A stretch of 64,000 nt of DNA from Flavobacterium rivuli WB 3.3-2 = DSM 21788 (GCF_000378485.1 NZ_KB899973.1:62001-126000), one strand, 5' to 3'; shown: positions 33,948 through 44,231, counted from the stretch's first letter. The notes: generated from the letters alone by a model not told the origin. Translations and numbers: made by a program.

Positions 33948-34537
33948 GACTAAAAAAATTTTAAGTGTTATTACCTTTTAAATTTTCTTTATCATCGTCT
34001 GACACCCTTAAAAAACACAAAAGTTTTTCAAAAGAAAAAACGAAAAAAAAGAAAGCCAGCTAAAACGGCGGGGGCAGCCGGAAGCCAAAAGGAAACGGAA
34101 TAATTGGAGGGGACCCTTTGGGGAGGCAGCCGTTTATGCCGTAGTCTTTTGGATTCAACCGAGGGTGCCCTTGCCATAACTTAGCTGCCTTTTTGATCGT
34201 TTCGCCTTGAAAAAAATTCATAGCAAAACTTCACACTCAACACTATTACGTGTCGTTCAGGAAAGGCATTAACGCATCAGGGATTGCAAATGAAATCCTT
34301 TTCCAAAAGAAAAGATTGGCGTGGAAAGCCCGGCCGCTGCTCCGGAAAGTCGCCCCATTTACACCTTCTAAGATCATGATGATCTCTTTCTGCTATACTA
34401 CTGCCGTTATCTTAAATATTTTTAAGACCGGCACCTGTACACCCAATTACGATCGCTATTATATTTCTTAAAAAAATGTCAAAATATTTTATCATTTCAA
34501 CTTTTTTTAGAATTTTTAGGCTTAAAAAAGTACTACG
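33948..34537. other. non-coding stretch upstream of ssb
   Basis: No convincing gene. GGCAGCCG occurs at about 34073 and again near 34123, and AAACGGC/GCCGTTT inverted segments bracket 34060-34140, so a structured leader or control region of the ssb-PRTRC operon is possible. A 73-residue GTG frame at 34250 has no coding character. Confidence 0.35.
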
Positions 34538-34825
34538 TTGGATCGGGAATTGCTAAATATTGCTCAGTATGAATGTAGCTTAAAAGTAACACGGATTTTA
34601 CAGGAGAGGACGCGTATAAAAGAATATCAACTGTATAAATTAGATGTGGGCCTTCGTCGGATTGAAGAAGAATTTCAGGCCTTTAAGGAAGAATTTATAT
34701 TGAAATTCGGATTAAATGACGACCAGAAAGCGCTATGCGCCCTGCATAAAATCTGTTTGGTAAATGCTAAAGATTGTATAACGAAATTAATGTGTTTCAC
34801 CCAATCACGACCGATTCTCAAATAG
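34538..34825 (+). CDS. hypothetical 95-residue helical protein
   Basis: It begins at TTG 34538. A predicted long helix carries many charged residues (RRIEEEFQAFKEEFILKFGL), followed by a CALHKICLVNAKDC segment. No family is recognised. The TTG start lacks a clear ribosome site, so the gene call rests on amino-acid composition only. It is flanked by non-coding DNA. Confidence 0.35.
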   Translation: MDRELLNIAQYECSLKVTRILQERTRIKEYQLYKLDVGLRRIEEEFQAFKEEFILKFGLNDDQKALCALHKICLVNAKDCITKLMCFTQSRPILK

Positions 34826-35304
34826 TTAATCAACGAAGTGACGTTAGTGTGTAAGGGAATCACATCCCGCCGGCATGATCTTGCGACTCTTGCATAACCT
34901 GTGATACGCTTTTCCTTAGCTAAAACGGTAGGAGTACGTCGCTATTATAGGCCCGGACTGTGGAGTCGTTACCATTAGAGAATGAACTGTCGGTAGTAGA
35001 ATAATTTGGTGGATATCAGTAGCTTTGACGTAATGAATGTCCCAGGTCTTCGTTCACAATTAGTGATAGCCACTTAGCCCCTGTCATTTATGAAGTAGGT
35101 TCTTACAACCAATCCCCTATTTAGAAATGGGTTATGAATCAAAAGGATGCTTGTGGGGATCTGCCGCGTCCGGAGCACTGTATCCCCTAAATGAATCGAA
35201 AGCCATACCATAGATATGGTATTTTTGAAAACCGGTGATTTTTTTTTCCTTAATAGATAGCTTCATTATAGCGTATTAAAAAATGCAGCCACTTAAAATC
35301 CTTA
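34826..35304. other. non-coding stretch, possibly an RNA gene
   Basis: No open frame of substance. GGGGAT (35155-35160) can pair with ATCCCC (35182-35187), and a terminator-like hairpin follows at 35205-35222. The order hairpin, hairpin, T run would suit a small RNA, but no known family is recognised. Confidence 0.3.
35203..35227 (+). terminator. terminator-like perfect hairpin
   Basis: ATACCATA (35205-35212) and TATGGTAT (35215-35222) form a perfect stem with a two-base spacer, followed by TTTTTG. Confidence 0.5.
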
Positions 35305-35442
35305 TCAAAGCGCATCGCTATATCTGATAATTAAGCAAATAAAAGCTAACAGACACGCAGCGGCGATAGCATAAAACACGTTTTTAATCTCTTGATTTCT
35401 TTTGACTTTGGAATGGATATCAGATGGATTATATTTAAACAT
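35305..35442 (-). CDS. 45-residue single-pass membrane protein
   Basis: It starts at ATG 35442 and ends at TGA 35305. The N-terminus is polar and basic (MFKYNPSDIHSKVKRNQEIK), followed by one hydrophobic helix (about 22-40, YAIAAACLLAFICLII) and a short tail RYSDAL. An A-rich leader precedes the ATG, as is common in Bacteroidota. It lies downstream of the 35917-35498 gene on the same strand. No family is known. Confidence 0.5.
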   Translation of the reverse strand: MFKYNPSDIHSKVKRNQEIKNVFYAIAAACLLAFICLIIRYSDAL

Positions 35443-35497
35443 AACTTTTTTTTATTTCAATGCAATTTCCGGGTCTTAATCTACCAACGAAATCTCT

Positions 35498-35917
35498 CTA
35501 TGCCACCATATCGAAACTGATAATGTTTTGATATGTATTTGACGTAGCATCCAGGTGCTGTTCCAATCGCTTTAGTACTACTTCTCCCAATGTTACTGCA
35601 GCCAGGCAACGCTCATAAATGGCATCGCGGTCTGCGAATGCCAAGATATCCAGGTTAAGCCGTATTTCCACAACGGAACTGCAATGGTAAGGCCCTTTGA
35701 GGTACGACAAACTATTGAGCGGCTTATAGTTGCCCTCCCAATTAAAATCGGCAAGAATAAACTCACGTCCTGTCATTTTCTCAACAACTGTTTTTCTAAT
35801 ACAATTATTTTCATCAATCTGAGCTGGAGTTAAACCTAATTCCTTTTCATCTACAAACGTCACCATGTAGGCATCCATATCATTTATTTTAAACAATTTA
35901 CGTAATTTATATACCAT
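35498..35917 (-). CDS. hypothetical protein
   Basis: A 139-residue protein, possibly starting at the internal MDAYMVTF (codon 14). Mixed alpha/beta composition, no signal peptide and no membrane segment. The motifs FVDEKELGLTPAQIDENN and AFADRDAIYERCLAA do not point to a known family. It may be co-transcribed with the 45-residue membrane protein 55 nt downstream. Confidence 0.5.
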   Translation of the reverse strand: MVYKLRKLFKINDMDAYMVTFVDEKELGLTPAQIDENNCIRKTVVEKMTGREFILADFNWEGNYKPLNSLSYLKGPYHCSSVVEIRLNLDILAFADRDAIYERCLAAVTLGEVVLKRLEQHLDATSNTYQNIISFDMVA

Positions 35918-36130
35918 CAGATGGATAGCAGTTCATAATCATTTCACAAATATTGCGTCCTGATGACAGCCATTATCCGCCTTTCAGTACAGTCTGACCT
36001 GATAGATTTTAATGAACGCGTATATACCTTACTACACTGGATAGCTTAACTATTAGCAAAAAATTAACTCTTGTTATGAAATCCTGCTTCCTGTTACTTG
36101 CGTAAATTACTATGAATATTTAAATCTTAA

Positions 36131-36427
36131 ATGATGAAAGACTATACCATGCTTGCGATGGAACTTTTTAAAATTAAAAGACACATAATTATTACCCTTT
36201 ATCAAACATTTAAGGATAAGGCAGATCCAAGTGAATTTAACACTATGAAAATTCAGTTACGAAAAGATCTCGATGTATTAAAAAACGAAATTTTTGATAC
36301 AACTCAACTTTCTGACATTGATAAAAAAGAGCTTAAAAAAATAGATCACCGGATCTCAGTAAAAGTATTAGGGCTCAAAAAAGAAGTGGATAAAATAAAT
36401 GTGCGTCAGTGCTCCCTGCACTATTAG
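36131..36427 (+). CDS. hypothetical 98-residue helical protein
   Basis: The protein is Lys/Asp/Leu-rich and predicted to be helical throughout (DKADPSEFNTMKIQLRKDLD, LSDIDKKELKKIDHRI). The start is MMKDYTMLAMELF. No family is recognised. It is similar in style to the 34538 gene, which is also small, charged and helical. Confidence 0.45.
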   Translation: MMKDYTMLAMELFKIKRHIIITLYQTFKDKADPSEFNTMKIQLRKDLDVLKNEIFDTTQLSDIDKKELKKIDHRISVKVLGLKKEVDKINVRQCSLHY

Positions 36428-36519
36428 AAGCAGCAGGGCCGGCAACGAGAACAATTTCCAGCTTATCATGATAATTATATATACAAGAGTTCACAGAAAC
36501 TGCCATCAATCAATAGCCT

Positions 36520-39216
36520 TTAATAAAAAACGCGCTGCGCTTTAGTGAGTGCCTCTTCCATATCTATACCTGCTGCAAGTGTGCCTTTAAAAAGGTCGCC
36601 CTCACTTTTAATCCTTGCCATGGCATTTTCAATAGTAAAATCCTTCATTTTTAATCCTTTCTTTACCTCATCCCAATGCAATGGCATCGAAACGGTTGCA
36701 CCTACCTTAGGGCGCAGCGAGTACGCACAGGCTATAGTCGCACCGGGCCTGTTCTGTAAAAAGTCAAGATACATTTTCCCATCCCTGTCTTTTATTTTTC
36801 TCTCCAGCGATGTAAAATCCGGTAGCGTATCATGTACGATAGTTACCAATAGCTTTGCAAACATTTGCGACTGGTCATAGCTGTACTTAGCCCCAAGGGG
36901 TATATAAATGTGTATACCCGTAGACCCTGATGTTTTCACATAGCTTATAACGTCAATGGCATCCAACACCTTCTTTACCTCCTGTGCCGCCTGTATTACC
37001 TGTTCAAATGTAGTGGTGTCTGACGGGTCAAGGTCAAGCACGCAATAATCCGGATTATCAGGATGCTCTGTACGGCTGAACCAGGGGTTCATTTCAATGC
37101 AGCCCAAGGATGCCATCCATAGTAACGTGGCCTCATCGTTACCTACCAGAAATTCCTTATCCTCCCCATCACTGGTGTGGTAGGGAAAAGTCTTCGTCCA
37201 TTCAGGGGCCTTGCCTTTTACATCCTTCTGGTAAAAACTTTTGGCGTGGATGCCACCCGGAAAGCGGTTCAATGACAACGGGCGGTCTTTTAAGTAAGGC
37301 AATATAAATTCAGCCACCTGATAGTAGTAATTAAACATATCGCGCTTGGTATAGCCGTCTTCCGGCCAGTATAGTTTGCTAAGGTTACTGAACTTTAGTT
37401 CATGCCCGTTAACTTTCTTAACCTGGGTTTCTTCGCTTGGATTTAAAAGGGTTTGATTACCTGCGCGTTTTGGTGCGGAAACTAATTTAGATTTGGCAAC
37501 TTCCGCATCCTTTGGTGCTGCCTGGGCCACCTCCTTACTATCAGTTGCAGTTTCCCGTACTACATCGCCGGCTTTTTTGTCGGACCGCATCCCTTCAAAA
37601 GAAGGATGCCTGAAGACACCATCGGAAGTTACTTCGGCAAAACTAACCTCGCAAACCAGTTCCGGCTTTAGCCACGTTGCTTTCGCTTTAGGAGGGTTTG
37701 GACGGAATCGGGAAGGCTTATTCACATCGGGCTCTGATGAAAAGGGAATGGTATCTATGATGAGTGGTTTGAACTGCTCCATCATTTCCTTCTGCTTTTT
37801 TGCATTGAAACCTGTACCTACTTTTCCTACGTATTCCAGTTTCCCTTTTTCATACACGCCAAGGAGTAGTGAGCTGAAGGTCTTCGAAGAGCCTTCATTT
37901 TTAGTAAAGCCACCAATAACCACTTCCTGCCGTTGGTTCACCTTTACTTTCAGCCATTCTTTGGAACGCGCATCCGGATGGTAGGTGCTCGATGATTTTT
38001 TAGCCATAATACCTTCAAGCTGCATTTTCTTTGCTGCTTCAAAGAATTCCAGCCCGCTTGCGGTAAAAACCTGGCTCAGGCGCACATGGTCGTCATTGGT
38101 AGGTAGTATTTCCTTAAGAATTGCTTGTCTTTCCGACAGCGGCAGCCCAGTAGTATCTTTCCCTTCATACCAAAGCAGGTCAAATGCATAATACACGAGG
38201 TCACCATCGGCTTCACTGCGCCAGTTCTGTAAAGCGCCGAAGTTGGCCTTACCGTCTTTCCCTATCACCAGGATCTCCCCATCCAGTACTGCATTGATGG
38301 TCCAGTCGCTCATGGTATTAACCAACGGGTAGTATTTTTCAGTAAATGATTTATTGTTTCGTGAAGAGAGTTCCACCGTTCCTTTATTGACGTAGGCAAT
38401 CGATCTGTAGCCATCCCATTTCACTTCAAAGGTCCATTCCGGGTCATCAAAAGGTTCGTTTACCAAAGTAGCCAGCATGGGTTTTATTTTTTCGGGTACC
38501 TTGCTGCGTTTTGCGTTTTTCAACAGCGTATCGGCATCTGCAATTTTATCTTCCTGTATAGCCATTTCCTTTTTTACAACTTTCTTTTTAAGCTTTTCCT
38601 GCTCGGGCTCAACAAGCTTTTGCCCGTATATAGTAGTGCTTGTCGCAGCCACCTGTTCCAGGGTTTTATTTGAAATAACGGACTTGTCCTTTTTAGTGAC
38701 GTCATCGGTAGTGGCATACTTGTCGTCAAGCTTCATGAGCAGCCAGCCATTATCACCACGGCCGTGTGCTTTAATAAGGGCAAATTCCCCTTTCAGCTTT
38801 TTACCTTTCATGGTGAACTTAATCTTGCCGCTGTGCAGCCCGTGAAGTAGTGCCTTTTCCTGTGCCTGTTTATCTTTAGCATCCGATTCCAGTGGCTCAT
38901 ACGTACCCTCATCCCATACGATCACGGTTCCCCCGCCGTATTCTCCTTGTGGGATAATACCTTCGAAGGTGCGGTAGTCATAAGGGTGGTCTTCTACCAT
39001 CATGGCAAGGCGTTTAACATCGGGATCTAAGGAAGGTCCTTTGGGTACCGCCCAGCTTTTTAGTACGCCTTCCATCTCCAGGCGGAAATCGTAATGCAGG
39101 TGGGACGCTGCGTGTTTTTGGATGACAAAGCGGAGGTTGCTTTCTGTACTCTTGCCACCGAAGGGTTCCGGCGTTTTGGAAGCGTCACGTTTATCTTTGT
39201 ATTTATCTAAAGCCAT
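36520..39216 (-). CDS. ligD: ATP-dependent DNA ligase D (PE-LIG-POL)
   Basis: An 898-residue three-domain NHEJ enzyme. The N-terminal 3'-phosphoesterase (about 1-170) contains HLHYDFRLEMEGVLKSWAVPKG. The ligase domain (about 240-540) carries the adenylated Lys266 in VKWDGYR, and the C-terminal primase-like polymerase (about 605-898) carries the metal motif LDLDPSD. The order matches Pseudomonas LigD. It joins double-strand breaks with Ku, but no ku gene lies in this window, so the partner must be elsewhere. Confidence 0.95.
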   Translation of the reverse strand: MALDKYKDKRDASKTPEPFGGKSTESNLRFVIQKHAASHLHYDFRLEMEGVLKSWAVPKGPSLDPDVKRLAMMVEDHPYDYRTFEGIIPQGEYGGGTVIVWDEGTYEPLESDAKDKQAQEKALLHGLHSGKIKFTMKGKKLKGEFALIKAHGRGDNGWLLMKLDDKYATTDDVTKKDKSVISNKTLEQVAATSTTIYGQKLVEPEQEKLKKKVVKKEMAIQEDKIADADTLLKNAKRSKVPEKIKPMLATLVNEPFDDPEWTFEVKWDGYRSIAYVNKGTVELSSRNNKSFTEKYYPLVNTMSDWTINAVLDGEILVIGKDGKANFGALQNWRSEADGDLVYYAFDLLWYEGKDTTGLPLSERQAILKEILPTNDDHVRLSQVFTASGLEFFEAAKKMQLEGIMAKKSSSTYHPDARSKEWLKVKVNQRQEVVIGGFTKNEGSSKTFSSLLLGVYEKGKLEYVGKVGTGFNAKKQKEMMEQFKPLIIDTIPFSSEPDVNKPSRFRPNPPKAKATWLKPELVCEVSFAEVTSDGVFRHPSFEGMRSDKKAGDVVRETATDSKEVAQAAPKDAEVAKSKLVSAPKRAGNQTLLNPSEETQVKKVNGHELKFSNLSKLYWPEDGYTKRDMFNYYYQVAEFILPYLKDRPLSLNRFPGGIHAKSFYQKDVKGKAPEWTKTFPYHTSDGEDKEFLVGNDEATLLWMASLGCIEMNPWFSRTEHPDNPDYCVLDLDPSDTTTFEQVIQAAQEVKKVLDAIDVISYVKTSGSTGIHIYIPLGAKYSYDQSQMFAKLLVTIVHDTLPDFTSLERKIKDRDGKMYLDFLQNRPGATIACAYSLRPKVGATVSMPLHWDEVKKGLKMKDFTIENAMARIKSEGDLFKGTLAAGIDMEEALTKAQRVFY

Positions 39217-39335
39217 GATTTTTACTATTTTTATAGAATATCAAAACATACAGTACTTAAAGTTAGGTTATTAACGATTAGGTATTGAACCAATTATCAT
39301 AACTTTAGCTATAGAATCAACGCGACTTACTATAT

Positions 39336-39815
39336 ATGGATAAGCCTACTTACCTCAATTTCGACAATGATGCCTATGCATGGAAGCCTGATATTGATTA
39401 CAGGCAACACCCGGAACTATACCGTGTCGGTAAGGGTGAACAGGGGGTACTGATCTGCCAGCCTTACAAAAAGGAGATTGGTATGTACTGGCGCTTTAAA
39501 AATGAAGAGATTGCAAAGGTGAGTAGTGAAAAGATATATCATCTTTTCTTAGAATATGTAAGCCAGGGTGATTTTGTAGGTGCTGATATGGCCAGGAAAT
39601 ATTTACAGATGGGATTTACGCGCGCAAGGCGCTATGCCAATTATAAGGGTGGCAAAAAATATGATAAAGAAAATAACTACGAACAGTTGGAAAAGGGAAC
39701 CGGCGGACAAGAGAAAGCACTCGCCGCCGCTATATTCTTTAAGAAATGGAAAGATGCTGAGGCAAATGTTGCCTATACCGATTTAAAACAAGCGTGGAAA
39801 CAAAAGTATGGCTGA
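39336..39815 (+). CDS. DUF4385 family protein
   Basis: A 159-residue protein. DUF4385 features include FDNDAYAWKPDIDYRQHPELYRVGKGEQGVL at the start and MARKYLQMGFTRARRYANYKGG in the second half. Function is unknown. It is divergent from ligD and often occurs near DNA-repair or stress genes in this phylum (from memory, not checked). A terminator follows. Confidence 0.8.
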   Translation: MDKPTYLNFDNDAYAWKPDIDYRQHPELYRVGKGEQGVLICQPYKKEIGMYWRFKNEEIAKVSSEKIYHLFLEYVSQGDFVGADMARKYLQMGFTRARRYANYKGGKKYDKENNYEQLEKGTGGQEKALAAAIFFKKWKDAEANVAYTDLKQAWKQKYG

Positions 39816-39850
39816 TACAATAGCCCAAGGCTGCTTTCGCAAACTTAAAA

Positions 39851-39886
39851 TACGCTGAAGCAAACTCAGAAGCTTTCAGCGTTTTT
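39851..39886. terminator. terminator between DUF4385 and a histidine kinase gene
   Basis: ACGCTGAAGC (39851-39860) pairs with GCTTTCAGCG (39871-39880), with a one-base bulge, followed by TTTTT. AAAAT upstream allows use in both directions. Confidence 0.75.
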
Positions 39887-40001
39887 ATAATGGATTGACA
39901 ATCTTATTGCATTGGAGTGCTTAACTCAACTTAGAAATTATTCCCATATGAACGATCTAAAGCATTAGTAAAAATGTTGGTGGAAGTATTTATAGCTATA
40001 T

Positions 40002-42851
40002 TTAATATGGTAAAATTATTATGAAAACTGCACCCGCTCCCGGTTCTGAAGCCGCCATTATTTCACCTCCATGGTTATGTACTATTTTTTGACAAATAGA
40101 CAATCCTATCCCTGTACCTTCGAATTCATTTTTAGCATGCAGGCGCTGGAAAATTTTAAAGATTCGCTCAGCATGCTGTTTGTCAAAACCAATTCCATTA
40201 TCTGAAACCTCTATTTTGTAATATTTTTTTTGAAGTGATAATTGTGTGTAGTTATTTAAGTCCGCATTTTTTAGTTTTGAAGATGAAATCTTTATAACAG
40301 GGCGTATGTGTTTGTGGGAATATTTTAGAGCGTTCGATACCAAGTTGCTGAAGAGCTGTAGCATCTGCGATGGTATGGCCTTGATCACAGGTAAGTCCGA
40401 ATACTCAATTACCGCTTGCTTTTGACTGATCTGTAATTCGTTCTCATTTTCCACTTCGCGCAGCACGGCCTGCAAATCTACGCTGGTAAGAAGCCCTGCA
40501 TTTCTGGAAACAATGGACAGTGCCAGCACATCGCGAATAAGTATCTCCATCCGCCCCGTAGAGCTTTTTATTTTATCAATATATATCCTGGATTTTCCAT
40601 TAATTGTGCTGAGGTTATCTTCAAGCTTACCGACAAAGGTATTGATTTTACGGACCGGTTCCTGGAGATCGTGTGAAGCTATGTAGGCAAACTGTTCCAG
40701 CTCGTTATTAGAACGCTGAAGGCTGATATTGGAAGCGGCAAGTTCTTTTGTTCTTTCTGTAACCGCCTTTTCTATTTCTTTACGCATCTGGACCTGATGT
40801 GTCATCTCAATAGCTATGATCATTACTTTGCTGATGTCACTGTTACTGTCCAGAAGCGGTACATATTCAAAAGTTATGAAAATACTTTCTTCGGCGTCAT
40901 TCCTCAAGATTTTTATTTGCTGTTCTTCAGTTATATGTTTTACGCCGGATTTCAATAAAATATCGAGTTCCCGTTCAAAAATTTGCGCCATGTCACCGAA
41001 TAGCATCCAGTCCGGCTTACCAATAAGTTGTTCACCCTTTATCCCTAATATTTGTAAAAAACGGTCGTTTACTTCCTCAATTTTAACCGGTGCATTACTC
41101 ACAACGCAAATACCTACCGGCGCGGCATTAATTAAATCGCGTAATTCTTTTTCTTTGGCTTCAATGCCCTCTTTTGCAATCACATAATCCGTCACGTCAA
41201 CACTTACATCAATAATAGCGTAGACATTGCCTTCCTCATTAAATAAAGGCGAAAATGTAACATTGAAATATTTCTCTTCCAGTTTTCCATCTTTCAGCAC
41301 CTGTAATTTTGCGCTGTCCGCCTGGAACATTTCTCCGGTTGTAAAAACATTATCAAGCAGATCTAAAAATGGTTGCTGCTCCAGTTCGGGCATCAGGGCT
41401 TTAAGGGATTTACCCTCGATATCATTTCCACGGCCTATAGTATCTCTAAAGGCCCGGTTCGGGCTTTCTATAATCAGTTCGCGCCCGACAAACATGCCTA
41501 TCGCGGGTGGTGCCGACTGGATTAAGGTACGTAGTTTCCCCTCATTTTCTTCGACCCGTTTTCGTATCAGTACCTGTTCTGTCACGTCTACCGCCATATC
41601 CATAATACCATAAACTTCTCCATTTTCGTTAAACAGCGGTTTATATGTAAAATTAAAATAATAGGTACTAAGGATTCCATTTACTTCAAGTTCGGCCGGG
41701 GCGGCGGTATCCGAGTATTCAATACCGGTTGTAAAGACCTTGTCAAGAATATCTAAAAATGGCTGCCCTCTTAGTTCCGGCACACCATTCTCAAGTGTTT
41801 GGCCAATTACCGAGCGATCCTTACCCCAAACGCCAAGCATTAGCTCGTTAGCGATTTCGATGGTTAATTCCCTTCCGGTAAAAAGGCAGGTTGCCACCGG
41901 AGCCTCTTCTATCAGCGCCCTGAAACGTGCTTCGCTCTGCCGCAGTGAAATTTCCGTTTGTTTACTTTTTGTCACATCTGTCGCATGTACAATAACACCC
42001 ACCACCTGACCTTCGGTATTTTTATGTGGTGTATATACAATATCCAGCCAACGCGGCACACCTATGCGTGAGGGTGCAAAAAGTTCGTATCGCTCCTGCA
42101 CGCCACTATAGGCAACATCCAGGCGCGGCCCCACTTTTTCATAAGCGGCTTCACCTAAAAACTCACAGACCGTTTTTCCAATGGCATCAGTTGGCCCCAC
42201 TCCAAACCACGAACGGAAAACCTGGTTATAAGACAGGTACCGCTGCTCATTATCGATATAAAATATCATGGCAGGAACTGTATCCCTTAAAAGCTGAAGG
42301 TGCATCTCACTCTCATCCAGTTCATATTGGGTCCGGCTTTTTATTTCATTATCCTGATGGTTTTTTGAAAATTTTTCAAACCAACTTACCAATACTCCAC
42401 TTATAGCCTGGTTTTCTCCGTAGATGGGGCTGTAATTAGCGCTCCATGCAGCATCCGGGCCATTTAATGTATAAATTTCCTGAAAGTGACGATTCTCGTC
42501 AATTACTTCGCCGTACGTTTTTATCTGTTGTATTAGTGGTTTGATCAAGTCCCAGTCACTTCCCCACAGTGCCTCGGCGGATTTACCCATAACCGCTTCA
42601 GCGTTACTTGATATTGAAGATATTGATCTATAGGCATCATTAAATATGCAGGTGTTTTCTTCTCCCCATAGTACTACCATAGGTTGGATAGAATTTAAGA
42701 CAATGCTTAGGGATGTTTGCAGGCTTTGCGGCCAGGCAGAAGGGATGCCCAGCAACGTTTTTGACCAATCATGTTCACGGGTAATTTTGCCCATCGTTCC
42801 CCCACCTTTAAAAAAAGGGTATTCCTCTGTTGTATTACTTCCGTCGATCAC
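40002..42851 (-). CDS. multi-PAS sensor histidine kinase
   Basis: A 949-residue cytoplasmic sensor kinase without clear membrane segments. About five PAS modules (roughly 50-165, 180-300, 305-430, 435-560 and 570-695) include repeated GRELTIE/GRELIIE stretches. A coiled segment (VTERTKELAASN) leads to the phosphoacceptor His in IASHDLQEPVRKI at about residue 735, and an HATPase ends the protein (VSDNGIGFD, GTGIGLSICQKIV). No response regulator is adjacent. The lack of membrane segments suggests sensing of an internal signal. Confidence 0.9.
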   Translation of the reverse strand: MIDGSNTTEEYPFFKGGGTMGKITREHDWSKTLLGIPSAWPQSLQTSLSIVLNSIQPMVVLWGEENTCIFNDAYRSISSISSNAEAVMGKSAEALWGSDWDLIKPLIQQIKTYGEVIDENRHFQEIYTLNGPDAAWSANYSPIYGENQAISGVLVSWFEKFSKNHQDNEIKSRTQYELDESEMHLQLLRDTVPAMIFYIDNEQRYLSYNQVFRSWFGVGPTDAIGKTVCEFLGEAAYEKVGPRLDVAYSGVQERYELFAPSRIGVPRWLDIVYTPHKNTEGQVVGVIVHATDVTKSKQTEISLRQSEARFRALIEEAPVATCLFTGRELTIEIANELMLGVWGKDRSVIGQTLENGVPELRGQPFLDILDKVFTTGIEYSDTAAPAELEVNGILSTYYFNFTYKPLFNENGEVYGIMDMAVDVTEQVLIRKRVEENEGKLRTLIQSAPPAIGMFVGRELIIESPNRAFRDTIGRGNDIEGKSLKALMPELEQQPFLDLLDNVFTTGEMFQADSAKLQVLKDGKLEEKYFNVTFSPLFNEEGNVYAIIDVSVDVTDYVIAKEGIEAKEKELRDLINAAPVGICVVSNAPVKIEEVNDRFLQILGIKGEQLIGKPDWMLFGDMAQIFERELDILLKSGVKHITEEQQIKILRNDAEESIFITFEYVPLLDSNSDISKVMIIAIEMTHQVQMRKEIEKAVTERTKELAASNISLQRSNNELEQFAYIASHDLQEPVRKINTFVGKLEDNLSTINGKSRIYIDKIKSSTGRMEILIRDVLALSIVSRNAGLLTSVDLQAVLREVENENELQISQKQAVIEYSDLPVIKAIPSQMLQLFSNLVSNALKYSHKHIRPVIKISSSKLKNADLNNYTQLSLQKKYYKIEVSDNGIGFDKQHAERIFKIFQRLHAKNEFEGTGIGLSICQKIVHNHGGEIMAASEPGAGAVFIIILPY

Positions 42852-43006
42852 AATAGGCGCTGATTATAAGCCTCAAATTTAAGATAATTTGTTTTAGCTT
42901 ACAATTGGGCAATGTCATATTTATAAATGAATGATATCATGTGACTGATTTTCACCTTTTTTAGGGTAACTTAAGTTATCTAAAACCTAAAATTACATAC
43001 TGCTTA

Positions 43007-44107
43007 CTATTGCTTCGAAATTACGGGTAGCAGGATCGTAAAGATTGTACCAACCCCTTCTTCTGAATCAACTGTAATGCTGCCGTTGTGGCGTTGCATT
43101 ATCTTTTTGCAATACGCTAATCCAATACCGATAGCCTTTTCCTGAACATGTGCTTTCCTGAAAATCTCAAACACTTTAGTGCCCTCTTGCCGAAAGCCAG
43201 AGCCATTATCCTCAAATGTGATTCTCGCAAAGTCCTCATATAAATACTGTCCAGATGCCTTCAAAGTATTTTGAGCGATTATTTCGGCATCAATTTTAAT
43301 TAGAAGTTGTTGTTTAGGCTTCGCAAATTTTATTGAATTCGATAATAGTTCCAAAAACAGATGCCGTATAAGTGTACTGTCGGCTTTAAAGTTCAGGTGC
43401 TTATTTATTATTATGTCATACCCCCTCTGTTGATCAGTTACATCAATTTGTTTTTCAGCGGACTTAACTACGTCAAATAGGTTTATTTCGGAATAAGTAA
43501 GCTTTTTTGTCTCAAGGCTATTATAGCGTTCTAAGCCTTCGAGCAATGATCGGGATTTATCAATAAGGCCGGTAATTTTTTCTAAATTATTTTTTGCGGC
43601 AGTATCAATCGTATCCTCATAATCTGCCATAATCTTGTGGCTGAAAAAACTAATTTTTCTCAGGGGTTCCTGAAGGTCGTGCGATAATATTTTATTGATC
43701 TGTGTAATCTGCTGATTTCGGTCGGCAAGCTCCTCTACCTGTCTCGATAATTGCCTTTGGTTATCCAGTAACGTATTACGCATTTCACTAAGTTCAGCAT
43801 TCTCCAGTAAGGCACTCTCAGCGGCGTTTTTTGCCTCTAATATTTCTTTTTCAAATTTATTTCGGTTGGATATTTTCATGCCCCCAAAATTCATTTCGAA
43901 TGATTCTCCTTTATTTGCAAGGTTTACATTTAAGAGTACCGGAAAATCGTTCCCATTGCTGGTTTTAAAAGAAAGGAAAACTTCCTCTGCAAAGCCCTGC
44001 ATCTTTATCATTGGAAAAAAATGCGTCTGGAAAAAAATCCGGCTGCCCACGGTGAGCAGGTCTTCAAATTTCATTAATGCAACAACATCCTCCCGTTGGT
44101 ATTCCAA
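43007..44107 (-). CDS. PAS sensor histidine kinase, start unresolved
   Basis: 366 residues counted from TTG 44107. A PAS domain (to about 75), a coiled coil (85-140), the His in ILSHDLQEPLRKISF at about 150, and an HATPase with FEDNGSGF and IGIGLAYCKKIM. In-frame PAS-like sequence continues upstream to about 44197 (including PCYLFSFSESGFITKINSALL), but it has no ATG, GTG or TTG before an in-frame TAA. Translation may start at a rare codon (ATC/ATT/ATA) or be coupled to the hydrolase gene upstream. The pair resembles RsbQ with a PAS-containing partner. Confidence 0.8.
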   Translation of the reverse strand: MEYQREDVVALMKFEDLLTVGSRIFFQTHFFPMIKMQGFAEEVFLSFKTSNGNDFPVLLNVNLANKGESFEMNFGGMKISNRNKFEKEILEAKNAAESALLENAELSEMRNTLLDNQRQLSRQVEELADRNQQITQINKILSHDLQEPLRKISFFSHKIMADYEDTIDTAAKNNLEKITGLIDKSRSLLEGLERYNSLETKKLTYSEINLFDVVKSAEKQIDVTDQQRGYDIIINKHLNFKADSTLIRHLFLELLSNSIKFAKPKQQLLIKIDAEIIAQNTLKASGQYLYEDFARITFEDNGSGFRQEGTKVFEIFRKAHVQEKAIGIGLAYCKKIMQRHNGSITVDSEEGVGTIFTILLPVISKQ

Positions 44108-44231
44108 ATCTTTTAATAATGCCGAATTTATCTTCGTAATGAACCCACTCTCGGAAAAGGAGAATAAATAGCAAGGATAAGCGTCATAATCGCTATCAGG
44201 GAAATCTATATGATTCTTTTTCGCTTCGATA

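Noticed and set aside
34250..34471. 73-residue frame starting with GTG
   Set aside because: No ribosome site, mixed composition and no recognisable motif; kept as non-coding.
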